NCBI GenBank assembly: GCA_001692895.1
Contig: KV748189.1
Span: forward strand, 1,496,432-1,560,431
Length of the DNA: 64,000 nt
Source of the DNA: Cenococcum geophilum 1.58
Lineage: Eukaryota > Ascomycota > Dothideomycetes > Gloniales > Gloniaceae
Direction: 5' to 3'
Shown: positions 22,300 to 32,759 of the stretch, in pieces
Layout of the letters: every line of letters starts with the position of its first letter
Numbering within the stretch: the first letter of the stretch is position 1
Position numbers and translations under genes: made by a program
The notes under the pieces: model-generated
Database searches by the model: none
Told to the model about the DNA's origin: nothing
The model's input: the letters and a program-made list of their open reading frames with translations, nothing else

Positions 22300-23545
22300 C
22301 CAATCTATAAGCTTACTAAAGAAAAGGGTAGAGTATTAAAGGAGTTTGTTTAGGAAAACTTATAAAAGGGATATATTAAACTATCGCAGTTATTAGCGGG
22401 TTATCTAGTACTATTTATACTAAAGAAGAATAGTAAACTAAGGCTATGTATTAACTATAGGTAGTTAAACAGCATCACTAAAAAGGATAGGTATCCTTTA
22501 CCCTTAATTAGCGAAATTTAAGATAGGATAGGCAATGTGCAAATCTTTACGAAGATAGATCTAAGATAGGCGTACTATTAGATTAGAATTAAGGAAGGTA
22601 ATAAATAGAAGGCAGCCTTTAAATTAAAAGAAGGACTATATAAACTATTAGTTATATAATTCGGGCTTATAAACGCACTAGCAACGTTCTAGAAGCGTAT
22701 TAATAATATATTAGGAGAGCACTTAGATAAATATATTATAGTATACCTTAACGATATTATTATCTACTTAATAACTAAGGAAAAATATAAGGAATATGTT
22801 AAATAGGTTTTAAAGAGACTATAAGAAGAATAGATGCTAGTAGCAATTAAGAAATGCAAGTTCTTTACTAGGAAGACTAATTTTATCTAATTTATTATTA
22901 AACTAGGCCAACTTAGTATAGATCTAAAGAAGATTAAGGCTATAGTAAATTAGTAAGAACTAGAGATCGTTACGTAGTTAAGATTGTTTTTAGGGTTTTG
23001 CAATTACTACAAAAGGTTTATAGCGCAATAGTTAAAGAATATTAAACTATTTACGCGATTAATAAAGAAAGAAGAACTATAGGTATAGGGAGAGGAATAG
23101 CGAGAATTATTTAAAAAAGTTAAAGAGTTATTTACCTAGGAGCCAGTTCTTAAGATCTATTAACTAGGTCTAAAGATAGTTATAAAAATAAATATATTAA
23201 ACTATATACTAGGGGCATGCTTTATATAAAAATATTAAAATAGATAGCACCTAGTAGCATACTATAGTCGGAAGATAACACTACTAGAGTTAAACTATAA
23301 CATCTATAATAAGGAGTTATTAGGTATAGTTACAGCACTAAAGAAATAGAGAGCATTCTTATAAGGTATAGAGAAACTATTTATAGTTAAGATAGATTAT
23401 AAGAACCTAATAGGATTCCTAATAATAAATAAACTTAATTAAAGATAGGTTAGATAGGTAGAGATACTTATAGAATACTATTTTAAGATTTAATATACTA
23501 AAGGTATAGATAACACAAAGGCAGACGCTCTAAGTTAAAAGGCTA
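22300..23545 (+). pseudogene. Gyp1-c reverse transcriptase and RNase H remnant
   Basis: The reverse transcriptase runs from the LxKGYIKLS block (near 22360) through LCINYRx[12 protein letters not shown] and KIDLRxAYYxIRI (first catalytic Asp kept). The catalytic loop reads YLND at 22744-22755; the third-position Asp is now Asn by a G to A change in a TpG context. The thumb region LFLGFCNYYKRFI is near 22985-23025. RNase H spans about 23150-23545, with the HxVAYYSRKI, YNIYNKELL and ADALS blocks at its end. No frameshift was found. It is catalytically dead by inference from the YLND loop and the many stops. Confidence 0.9.
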
Positions 23546-23779
23546 AACTATAAAATAACAAAAAGCTATTAGGGGCTTTACTGCGAAAAGATATAGACGG
23601 ATTAATTAGGTATAACTATCTAAAAATTATAGTAACTTAGGAGGAACTAGATAAGGTTTATAAGATACTAGGAAGCTTTTAGGTATAAAGAATTCTAAAA
23701 GTATAACTAGAAGATCTATAGACGGATATATATAAGAGTTAAGAGGTAATATATATCCTAAAAAGCATAGTAAAGAACT

Positions 23780-24880
23780 TTATAAGAGAACTCTATAAGG
23801 GACTAACTTAAGAACATAATAGAGCTAGAGGCTTAGTATTAAGACTCTAAGAGGAGTACATTATTAATAGAATCTAAGGCTTAGTGTAAAAAGTTATAAA
23901 GGAATACCTAAATTGCTAAAGAAATAAACTAATAAGGTATAAGCTATATAGAGGGCTACAACCTATTAAAATACTAGAGAGACTATAGGAGGTTATATTA
24001 TAGGACTTTATTATTAAGTTACTAAAGTTAAGAGATCCTATTACCGGATAAGATTATAATATAATTTTAGTAATAGTAGATAAGCTTATAAAGTAGGGAT
24101 ACTTTATAACATATATAGAAGAAATATTAGCAAAAGATGTCGCTAAAATCTATATTAAAGAAGTGTTTATAAAACATAGAGTATTAAGTAAGATTATATT
24201 AGATAGAGATCTAAAATTTATAATAGTATTTTAGGAGGTATTCTTAGCAAAGCAAGGAGTTAAAGTAGCAACTTTTACTATATATTATTCGCAGATAGAT
24301 AGTTAAACGGAAAGACTAAACTAGACACTAGAATAGTATTTAAGGCACTATATTAATTATATACAGAATAATTAGGTATTATTACTACTAATTATATAAT
24401 TTATATACAATGTAATACCATAAGAAGGAATAGGCATATTACTATTTAAGGCAAATTACGGGTATAAGCTAAGAACATTGTTATTACTATAGTAAGTAAA
24501 GAAAATAAGTAGTATAGCTAAAGAAAGAATAAAGATATTAATAAATCTTTATATAAACCTTATAGAATTAGTAAAAACGGTATAAGGGAGAATAAAAAGG
24601 TACTATAATGCTAGGAGATTTAAGGGACCAAATCTTAAGGAGGGAGATAAAGTATAGCTACTATATAAAATTTTTAAGAATTAACAACTAAGTAAAAAGT
24701 TAGACTATATTAAACTAGGACCTTTTAAAATTANNTANAGGATTTTACTAGTTACGTTTAAGTTAAACCTACTAGCTAAAATAAAGATCTATCCTATATA
24801 GTATATTGTAATACTAAAGCTAGTATATAGGAATATTAAGCTACTAGTTTATAAAGTAGACACGTATAGAGAATAAGAAG
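23780..24880 (+). pseudogene. Gyp1-c integrase remnant
   Basis: The zinc-binding region is around 23790-23960 (EEYIINRI, then EYLNCxRNK). The core starts QDFIIKLLKL at 24001 with the first catalytic Asp, continues with ITGxDYNIILVIVDKL, has IILDRDLKF at 24190-24220 (second Asp) and TERLNxTLExYL near 24310 (Glu). All three acidic residues are therefore kept, in contrast to the reverse transcriptase. The C-terminal part has FKGPNLKEGDKVxLL near 24615 and a run with two ambiguous stretches (n) at 24734-24738. Trp in the KLIKxGYF block is TAG. Confidence 0.9.
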
Positions 24881-25030
24881 AAGACAAATAGTAAGTTTTA
24901 AAGATCGTTAGTTATAAGGATATTGACGACGAAATATAGTATAAGGTTAAGTAGATAAGCTATACTAAAACTACCTAGGAACTATTAGAGAATTTAAAAA
25001 ATGCTATAGAAAAGGTATAGGAGTATTAGA
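24880..25030 (+). pseudogene. Gyp1-c chromodomain remnant
   Basis: In the pol frame this reads LKIVSYKDIDDEI, then YKVKxISYTKTTxELLENL and NAIEKVxEYxKRL. The two missing aromatic-cage tryptophans fall on TAG codons, which fits RIP of TGG. The spacing and closing helix match chromodomains of fungal chromoviruses. Such domains bind H3K9-methylated histone tails and bias integration towards silent chromatin, which is known for the class and inferred here. Confidence 0.85.
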
Positions 25031-25940
25031 AGAGATTAAGTTAGGCAGTATTAATAAAAAAGGATCGCTAAAAAATAAGTTACCTAAAGGGGACCTAAGA
25101 AGAGTAGTTGCCGAACTACTTAGATCTATTTCCTTCTCTATTAAAAGAGAATCCGTTCTTTTATTACTAAGTTCCTATAGACCCTATTTTATAAGTTTCT
25201 ACTCCTTAAAACGAACCTTCTTATATACCTTCTTAAGACGGATTAGCTGAGTAAACGCCGCTAGATAAAACTTAAGGGCCTATTACTAAGTATCGGCAGC
25301 CTCTGTTTAGCGTCCTAGGAATAGTATAACTCCGCCAGAGTAATAGACAGCTTATTATCTAGCTATATAGTAGTAGATTAAATGTAAGACCCTAAAATAA
25401 ATTAATTAGGGAACTAGACGACTATTAAGAGTAATAGGTCGCGTATATTTAGTATTAGAGATAGAGCGAATATTATAGGATAAATAAATCTTCGCTTTAG
25501 TATACTTTAAGTAAGAGGACGATTATTATAAGGATAGATTTACTAACGCAATATAAACTAACCCCTCTTTTAAGCAGCGAGAATATAAAGATAGTATAAT
25601 CTCACTAAGAGATAATATCGCAGTAATAGTGCGAACGCGACGAGTAGTTAAAGAGGAAGAAATTGCTTTAGGTATAATAAGTAATAATATTAACCAAATT
25701 AATTAGACAGATATTATACCTCTAGTAAATAACCTAAAGATATTTAGGATCTTTAAGGATAAAGATAAAGAGAAGGGAGATAATATTACGGACGCTTTAA
25801 GTATAATATTATAACTACTTAGGGAAGAGTTAGAAGAAGCTAGTTAGTTAATTTAAGCACGGTTTAAAATAGAGCCGGTGGAACTATATAATAAGGAATA
25901 GTAACTAAGGTTATATAATATAATCTATATAATCCGCAAT
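25017..25940 (+). pseudogene. Gyp1-c ORF3, extra reading frame running into the 3' LTR
   Basis: I do not recognise a family. This frame is -1 relative to pol and overlaps the end of the chromodomain. It opens at ATA 25017 (homologous ATG probably lost by RIP). The first block is clean for about 70 codons (IRLGSINKKGSLKNKLP, then LRSISFSIKRESVLLLL). A variable part with several TAG/TAA and one TGA follows (25230-25380). The second block (25391-25783) includes RLLRVIGRVYLVLEIER, TNPSFK and NINxINxTDIIPLVNNL. It passes the polypurine tract without a break and continues in the LTR (ITDALS, then LLREELEEAS), remaining open except at Gln/Trp-like sites to at least 25940. The first block is cysteine-poor, hydrophobic-basic; the second is acidic. 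Confidence 0.55.
25764..25783 (+). other. Gyp1-c polypurine tract
   Basis: A purine-rich string (aaagagaagggagataa) abuts the 3' LTR. It is the expected primer site for plus-strand DNA synthesis. The same tract, seen as CT-rich on +, borders the 3' LTRs of Gyp1-a, -b, -d and -f. Confidence 0.8.
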
Positions 25941-26186
25941 AAAGTAAATAAAGTATACGTATATTATATATAAGAAGGATTATATAAAAGTACGGTTATA
26001 TATTTAAAGGACTATAGTCCCTACCTAGATAGTTCCTTCCTTATAGTAATTCTCAGAATATAATTAAAGTTAATCTATTAGGCAACCACTCTACTAGTTA
26101 TTACGTTATTGACTTTAATTTGCATTACTTATACACCTAGCCTATTAATAAGCCTATTGTAGTTTCTGCTATAAGGTTCCGTTATA
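25784..26186 (+). repeat. Gyp1-c 3' LTR (403 bp)
   Basis: It begins TATTACGGACGC and ends GGTTCCGTTATA, so both ends are RIP-altered relative to the 5' LTR. It lacks 18 bp of the central tataatcta tandem repeat. The element ends directly before the altered TSD taaaa. Confidence 0.95.
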
Positions 26187-26191
26187 TAAAA

Positions 26192-28119
26192 GGCTTTAAA
26201 AGCTTAAATTATAGCGTTTACTTAGTTACTTTGTCTTAAGAAGGTTTATAAAAAGGTCTGTTTTAAGGAATAGAAACTTAGCGATAAAAAAACGGATTCT
26301 TTTTTAGCTAAGAAGGAAATAGATTTAAGTAGTTCGGTAACTACTCTTCTTAGGTCCCCCTTAGGTAACTTATTCTTTAGTAATCCCTTTTTATTAATAC
26401 TGCCTAACCTAATCTCTTCTAATACTCCTATACCTTTTTTATAGCATTCTTTAAATTTCTTAGTAGTTCCTAGGTAGTTTTAATATAGCCTATTTACTTA
26501 ACTTTATACTATATTTAATTATTTATATTCTTATAACTTACGATCTTTAAAACTTACTATTTATTTTCTTCCTGTCCTTTATATATGTCTGCCTTATAAA
26601 TTAGTAGCTTAATATTTCTATATACTAGTTCTAGTATTATAATATACTATATAGAATAGATCTTTATTTTAGTTAGTAGGTTTAACTTAAACGTAACTAA
26701 TAAAATCTTTAATAATTTTAAAAGGTCCTAGTCTAATATAGTTTAACTTCTTACTTAGTTATCGACTTTTAAAATTTTTATATAGTAGCTATACTTTATC
26801 TCCCTCCTTAAGATCTAGTCCCTTAGATCTCTTAATATTATAGTACCTTTTTATTCTTTCTTATACTTTCTTTACTAATGCTATAAGGTCTGCATAAAGA
26901 TTTATTAATATCTTTATTTTTCTTTAGCTATACTACTTACTTTCTTCACTTATTATAGTAATAATAATATTCTTAGCTTATATCTATAATTCGCCTTAAA
27001 TAGTAATATATTTATTCCTTCCTATAGTATTATATTATATATAAACTATATAACTAGTAATAGCGATACCCAATTATTCTATATATAATTAATATAATAT
27101 TTTAAATACTACTCTAGCGTTTAATTTAATCTTTTTATTTAACCGTCTATCTGCGGGTAATATACGGTAGAAGTTACTACTTAAACTCCTTACTTTGCTA
27201 AAAATACCTTCTAGAATGCTGCTATAAATCTTAGATCTCTATCTAATATAATTTTACTTAGTGCTCTATGTCTTACAAACACTTCTTTAATATAGATTTT
27301 AGTNATATCCTCCGCTAATATTTCTTCTATGCATGCTATAAAGTAGCCCTACTTAGTTAACTTATCTACTATTATTAAGATCGCGTTATAGTCTTATCCG
27401 GTAATAGAATCTCTTAACTTTAGTAACTTAATAATAAAGTCCTATAATATAACCTCCTATAGTCTCTCTAGTATTTTAATAGGTTATAGCCCTCTATATA
27501 GCTTATACCTTATTAGTTTATTCCTTTAGTAATCTAAATACTCCTTTATTACTTTTCTTATAATATTTTAAATTCTGTTAATAATATATTCTTCTTAAAG
27601 TCTTAACACTAAGCCTATTACTCCGTTATATCCTTAAGTTCTTCCCTTATAAAAATCTTCTATAAAATGTTCTGCTATACTTCTTAAAATATACTTTACC
27701 TCTCTATACTTATATAATATTTCTTCCTCTAGGTATTCTAACTATTCTTTTAGCTATACCTTAAAAATTCTTTATACTTAAAAGCTCTTTAGTATCTTAT
27801 AGATTCTTTCTAGTTTATTATTCTCTTAAGTTACTACTAGCTTAGGGTAATTATATCTAATTAATGCGTTACTATCTCTACGTAGTATTACTCCTAATAG
27901 TTTCTTGTTATTCTATAGTTTAGCTTTTCTACTAAGTATATCTACTCTTATATTCTTAGTTCCTTTAGTATACTAAATTTTAAAATAGTATTCTGTAAGC
28001 ATCTCTACCTATCTAATTTATCTATAATTAAGTTCTTTTATTATTAGGAACCCTATTAGGTTCTTATAATCTATCTTAACTATAAATAGTTTCTCTACGC
28101 CTAATAAGAATGCTCTTTA
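26192..28119 (-). pseudogene. Gyp1-b middle piece: RNase H end, integrase, chromodomain, ORF3 start
   Basis: This is Gyp1-b sequence between Gyp1-c and Gyp1-d, minus strand. From right to left come the end of RNase H (28119 to about 27930), integrase (about 27800-26800), chromodomain (about 26590-26440) and the proximal ORF3 block starting at the ATA at 26431. In the integrase the KLTKxGYF block has its Trp as a stop (near 27340). Bases 26192 onward (ggctttaaaagc) match 4312 onward in Gyp1-a, directly continuing 18276. One ambiguous base is at 27304. No part is intact. Confidence 0.85.
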
Positions 28120-28538
28120 TATAACAAAGCCTTATAGTAGGTACTATAGTAGACTTATTAAAAGGCTGGGTATATAGGTATAGAATAGTCAACAATATAA
28201 TAATAACTAGTAGAGTGGTTACCTAATAGATTAACTCTAATTATATTCTAAGATTTACTATAAAGAAGAGAACTATCTAGGTAGGGATTGTGGTCCTTTA
28301 AATACATAACTATACTCCTAAGAAATCCCCTTTATATATGAGATATATATTATACATATTATATATATATTCCCTCTATATACTATATATATCTCATATA
28401 ACGTTATATAACCTTAGTTACTATTCCTTATTATATAGCTCTATCGGTTCCATTCTAGACTATACCTAAATTAACTAACTAGCTTCTTTTAACTCCTCTC
28501 CTAGTAGTTGTAATATTATATTTAAAGCGTCCGTAACA
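28120..28538 (-). repeat. Gyp1-d 3' LTR (419 bp)
   Basis: It starts TATAACAAAGCC and ends CCGTAACA on the + strand. A patch rich in TATATAT with ATGAGATAT/ATATCTCAT arms (near 28338-28395) forms a long imperfect palindrome that is less evident in the partner LTR. Confidence 0.93.
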
Positions 28539-28659
28539 CTATCTCCCTCCTCTTTATCTTTATTTTTAAAGATTCCTAGTATCTTTAGGTCGTTTACTAG
28601 AGGTATAATATCTATCTAATTAATTTAGTTAATATTATTACTTATTATGCCTAAGGCTC
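28539..28659 (-). pseudogene. Gyp1-d ORF3, last part
   Basis: These 121 bp of Gyp1-d lie between its 3' LTR and Cop1. They hold the polypurine tract (CT-rich on +, 28539-28555) and the end of the ORF3 acidic block, including the NxINxIDIIPL-type segment. The rest of ORF3 continues at 35109. The insertion point of Cop1 is the ggctc at 28655-28659. Confidence 0.6.
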
Positions 28660-28930
28660 TATATAATTATAGCACCTATTATACCAACCGCGTGCTTACG
28701 CGTTTGGTACACTAGGTACGCGTTTACGCGTTTAGTGCACTAACCACTCGCTTACGCGTCTAGTGCACTTATAAAGCACTAACTAATTAGGGGGGAGGTA
28801 CATTAGTATATAAACCACATAGCCTGCTTTATATAATTGACAGTTACCATTATCTAAAAGAGTATATGATACTATATATATTTCGTGCCCCTAGATCTAA
28901 CTTACTTATGCCATTAAATTAGTATAAACA
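28660..28930 (+). repeat. Cop1 5' LTR (271 bp)
   Basis: Ends read TATATAATTATAG (from TGTATAATTACAG) and AGTATAAACA. The first 100 bp hold four ACGCGT hexamers in a CpG-rich triplicated unit (cttacgcgt...). A TATA-like string occurs near 28810. LTR pair length identity and TSD fix the limits. Confidence 0.95.
28690..28770 (+). promoter_or_regulatory. ACGCGT (MluI-box) cluster in Cop1 U3
   Basis: ACGCGT occurs four times: after ctt at about 28696, twice in ggtacgcgtttacgcgttt near 28717-28733, and after ctt near 28755. ACGCGT is the binding core of the fungal MBF (Mbp1/Swi6) factor that drives G1/S genes; a role here is inference. All four are conserved in the other LTR (34870-34945) although the region is under RIP. 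Confidence 0.45.
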
Positions 28931-29311
28931 CTAATTAGTGTTCGCGCACAGATTAGCAATTATATAATACCTCCCCCGAGCAATATATACGACAGCAACC
29001 ACCCGTTTAGACTCCTAGTATAACCTACTAGAAGGTTAGAAGTTGGGGATTACGGACCTATTACCAACTCTATATACTTATTTAAGTCTTAGTACGGTTT
29101 ACTAGAAGTTATAAACGCAAATATAGACCTATACGGAACCCCTATCCTTAACCCCCTTAAACCTTAAACCTCTTTGGACCTTTTATGGAAACCCCCTACC
29201 TTCCTATAAACCATTACGGACCCGTTAATCAATTTTACGGACCGTTACAAGACCTCCCTCACCCGTTATAAGCTGCTACCACCCGCTACGCACCACACTA
29301 CACTATATAAT

Positions 29312-30960
29312 ATGGCAGATATTAGCAAGCAAGTTAGTAAAGGTTAAAAGAAGTAGAGATAAGGAGTTAACGTTACGTCTATAAACAACGTTAATAACTA
29401 CATTAGTTTTAAAATCCTTAAATATAAACACTTTAAGCTTATAAATAACGACCTATAAAAGCAATACTAAAAAGACTTTGCGGACTTTACGGAAGCTATT
29501 TTTAAGGCCTATAACCCTATTACTATCTATAAACTATAAATAAACCCTTTTATATAACTAAGGTATATGGGTTAAAAGGGACAAACGAGTCACTATTATA
29601 CAGTCTTTATATAATACAATATATAAAAAAGACCAAATAGAATAGACTAAAGAGGAAATCCTAAACCAGGTCAAAACTATAAAAGAACTCTTTACTTCTT
29701 CCAAACTTAATAGAATCGCCAGCCTTATACCTAACCCACTTAACCAAATTCATCCTATAAACCTAAGCAGCTTTAGAGCTAACCTCGCTAGCTAAAATAT
29801 ACCCTACTCTTAAGTTACGGACTACGCTATAGACCATAATACCCCTATAACCCAAAATACGGACCAAATTACCCCTATTATTTAAGTCACAGATCCGCAA
29901 GCTATATATCCGCAAACCATATATCCGCAAGCCATATATCTATAAGCTATAGATCCGCAAATTATAGATCCGCAACCCACCTAAGTAAAGACCTACGGTA
30001 AGGAGCTAGCTAACCTAGCTAAGCTTTATACTAACGAATCTAAGTATAGCGGTAAAAACGATAACTTCGACTTTAAACTAATTATCTTTACGGACCTTTG
30101 CCAGAAGGCTAATATTTCTAAATAAGAGTTTAGCCAAGCCTACTCTACCATACTGCGCGGCCTAGCACTTAACCACTACTACACTAACCTTAAGAGTAAC
30201 CCCTTTAGTGTTCCCTTTAATAAGCTATGCGAAGCTACCCGTAACTACTTTAAAGAACTAGAATATAAGCGTAATATCCTTACCTAATAAAATGGGACTA
30301 AGCTACGGACCATAATTAACAAGAACACTAAAAAATCGACCATAAAGTGCCTGCAAATCCTTATTAAAGACCTCCGCTACCTATAGCACGGTCTTAATAT
30401 TAAGCTTTAAACGGACGACTTCCTGTATAATAAACTTATTACGGCCTACTAAGAAGTAGAGCCCTATAAATACGCCTACTACAAGCCTATAGATACCTTA
30501 GCTAGCCTTATTAATAATTTACGCTCCTTTATTATAATATACGAAGTCTTAAACCTACTAGGCAGCACTTAAGCCTTTATTACGGATATTTAATATCTAT
30601 AAATAGACTTAGACGTCTACTTTACGGACCGCTACTACCGCTAGCAGCACCCGTACCGACTAAGTCCTACTTATAACCCCTATAGCAACCCCCATATAAA
30701 AATATACCCCCGTAGACAAACTAGCTAGAAGTGCTTTATATACGGTAAGGAAGGATATTAGTCTATAAGGCATACCTAGGAAGAATATAACAAGTCTAGG
30801 AAGAGACTTAATAGCTATATTAACCAGTTTATTTTAGAATATAAAGAAAAGGAAGTAGAAGAGCCCCCTAATAAGTTAATAAAAGCCCTTATAATTAACT
30901 TTAACTTAGACGCTTAGAAATAAGAGACCTTAGAGATATTTCTAACCACTTTTAGACCTT
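29312..30960 (+). pseudogene. Cop1 gag remnant
   Basis: A preserved ATG at 29312 starts MADISKQVSKG. The first 250 bp are in a different frame from the rest, so one indel lies near 29570. The Gag core region includes KEILNQV-like text near 29660 and NHYYTNLKSNPFSVPFNKLC near 30170. At 29891-29980 a 15-bp unit (gatccgcaagctata) is repeated about six times and encodes a pentapeptide of the form DPQAI/YPQTI. The zinc knuckle at 30732-30776 reads CFIYGKEGY...SIRHT, with the second Cys lost to Tyr and the third changed. Confidence 0.82.
29891..29985 (+). repeat. 15-bp in-frame tandem repeat in Cop1 gag
   Basis: About six units of gatccgcaagctata, each five codons long (DPQAI, YPQTI, YPQAI, ...). 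Unit length divisible by three keeps the frame. It looks like a flexible Pro/Gln-rich linker. Confidence 0.85.
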
Positions 30961-32700
30961 TTACGGATAGCTAAGCCTTTAATATTATGACCATATTAGC
31001 TGACCGCTCCTTTATACACTTAATTACACCTAAAAACCGACCCGTAAGTGTACCCGTTAGACCTATTACGGACGTTACAGATTATAAGCAGGACCTATTT
31101 GCATATATTATTATAAAACGCTATACCCCTAAGGAATTCTACAACGTTATAATCAACACAGGTACCTCTAAGAAGTCTACCGTAGGCTATAGACAATACC
31201 TTATATATAGGACCACCACAAATAATAATACGGATATTAATACTATGTAAACTGGGGCCGTAACCATCCAATTCGGCATTAGCTTAACCGCATTAATTAG
31301 ATTAGTTAAAGTTAAGACTCTAATTAGCCTAGTTAACTTCCACATAGTAAAAGCGGACACCCCCTTCCTACTCTATCTTATAAATATAGACAGGTTATAG
31401 GTACACTACAATAATATTATAGACACCCTAATTGGCCCTATAACTGCCCTAGGAAGTAAGTATATTACCCTACTAATTATACAACAATTTAGACACCCGT
31501 TCCTTATATAGGGAAAGACTCTACGGACCTATATTTAAAAATCTTTTAACTATAACCCGTGCTACCTTACTAGTACTAAAATCCACCGCCTATACCGCCG
31601 TTTCGGCCACCTATTAGCTAAAAAGCTATATAGAGTCCTTAAACGCTCTAAACACGACGACGTTAATAGGAAGGCAATTAACTACCTAACTAAATACTGC
31701 TCCTTCTGCTAGAAATATAGACGTTCCCTAGGCCGATTTAAGTTTACTCTTTATAAAGACCTTAATTTCAACCACTTAGTATACGTAGATATTATGTACA
31801 TTAACGGCAGCCTAGTATTACACATAATTAACGAGGTAACCTACTATTAAGCCGCCCATTAATTGCAAAATATATCTGCAAAACATACTTAGGATATCTT
31901 ATAGACCTGCTAGATTAATATATATATTAAACCCCCTAAGTATATTACCTATAACGCTAGTAGAAACTTTATTAGCAAGGAATTCTAGCAGTATACTACA
32001 GCCATAGCTATATTAATAAAAGCTGTCCTAGTTAAGGCGTATTAGTCCGTTAAGCTTATTAAGTAAGCTTACCCTACCTTATAGAGAGCTTACCAGATTA
32101 TTACGGATAAATATAAGGACATCTAAAAGGAACTGACTCTATAGATAGCCGTAAAAGCCATTAATAACACCACTAGCCCTAACGGACTAGTACCTACCCT
32201 CTTAGTCTACGGAGCCTACCTAAAAATAAGCAAACTGGATCCTCCTGCCCTGTCTATTATAGATTAAGCAGCCGTAATATAAAAGGTAATAGCTGAAATA
32301 GTTAAATTACGGGCCAAATAAACTATTAATAACGCCCTATACTACCGCAACGGACCTAATATAACCTTAGTACACAACCTCCCGCTTAATTCTAAAGTCC
32401 TTATATAGCGTAAAAGCGGTAATTAAACTAGACCTTACCGTCTACTAGCCGTAGAAGACAAGACCTACTATATACAGCTCCCTAGCGGACTGATAAGCTT
32501 TAGAAGCACGTCCGTAAAACCCTATTTTTAATCTAAAAACACCTATAATATTAAGCTAGACAAACTAGAAGCACCCACCAAGCCAGATAAACCAAAAGCA
32601 CCCGCCAAATTAGGTAAACTAGAAATACCCACCAAATTAAACAAACTAGAAGCACCCTTACCTACCCTAAAGGTCCCCTAAAAACCTACTAAACCTACTA
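30961..32700 (+). pseudogene. Cop1 protease and integrase remnant
   Basis: The clean stretch 30987-31250 includes the protease active site reading VIINTGTSKKS near 31137 (expected D-T-G; Asp is now Asn). The integrase zinc region follows at about 31560-31720 (HRLYRRFGHLLAKK, then YCSFCxKY). The catalytic core starts at 31780 with HLVYVDIMYINGSL; the first Asp is intact. The region from 32545 to 32700 is a Lys/Pro/Ala-rich repeat (KLEAPTKPDKPKAPAKLGKL and variants) typical of the linker before copia reverse transcriptases. The frame is unbroken by indels. Confidence 0.88.
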
Positions 32701-32759
32701 AACCTGCTATAAAGCGTGGCTGAGGATGCCCCTATAAGAACCTTATAACGGAGAATTAC

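Larger units (their letters stand above)
18277..26186 (+). mobile_element. Gyp1-c, full-length Ty3/gypsy chromovirus in Gyp1-b, opposite orientation
   Basis: A complete element of 7910 bp on the + strand, inserted in ORF3 of Gyp1-b. LTRs lie at 18277-18697 and 25784-26186. The left flank is cagaa (18272-18276) and the right flank taaaa (26187-26191), one TSD in which C to T and G to A RIP changes hit the right copy. This is the best copy for reading domains. Protease, reverse transcriptase, integrase core and chromodomain were checked at four points (21781, 22744, 24001, 25021) and are all in one frame, so decay here is by point mutation and not by indels. Confidence 0.95.

Noticed and set aside
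28680..28770. Repeats with tacgcgt as a CRISPR-like or telomere-like array
   Set aside because: They recur inside both LTRs of Cop1, spacing is irregular, and the organism is a fungus; they are part of U3.
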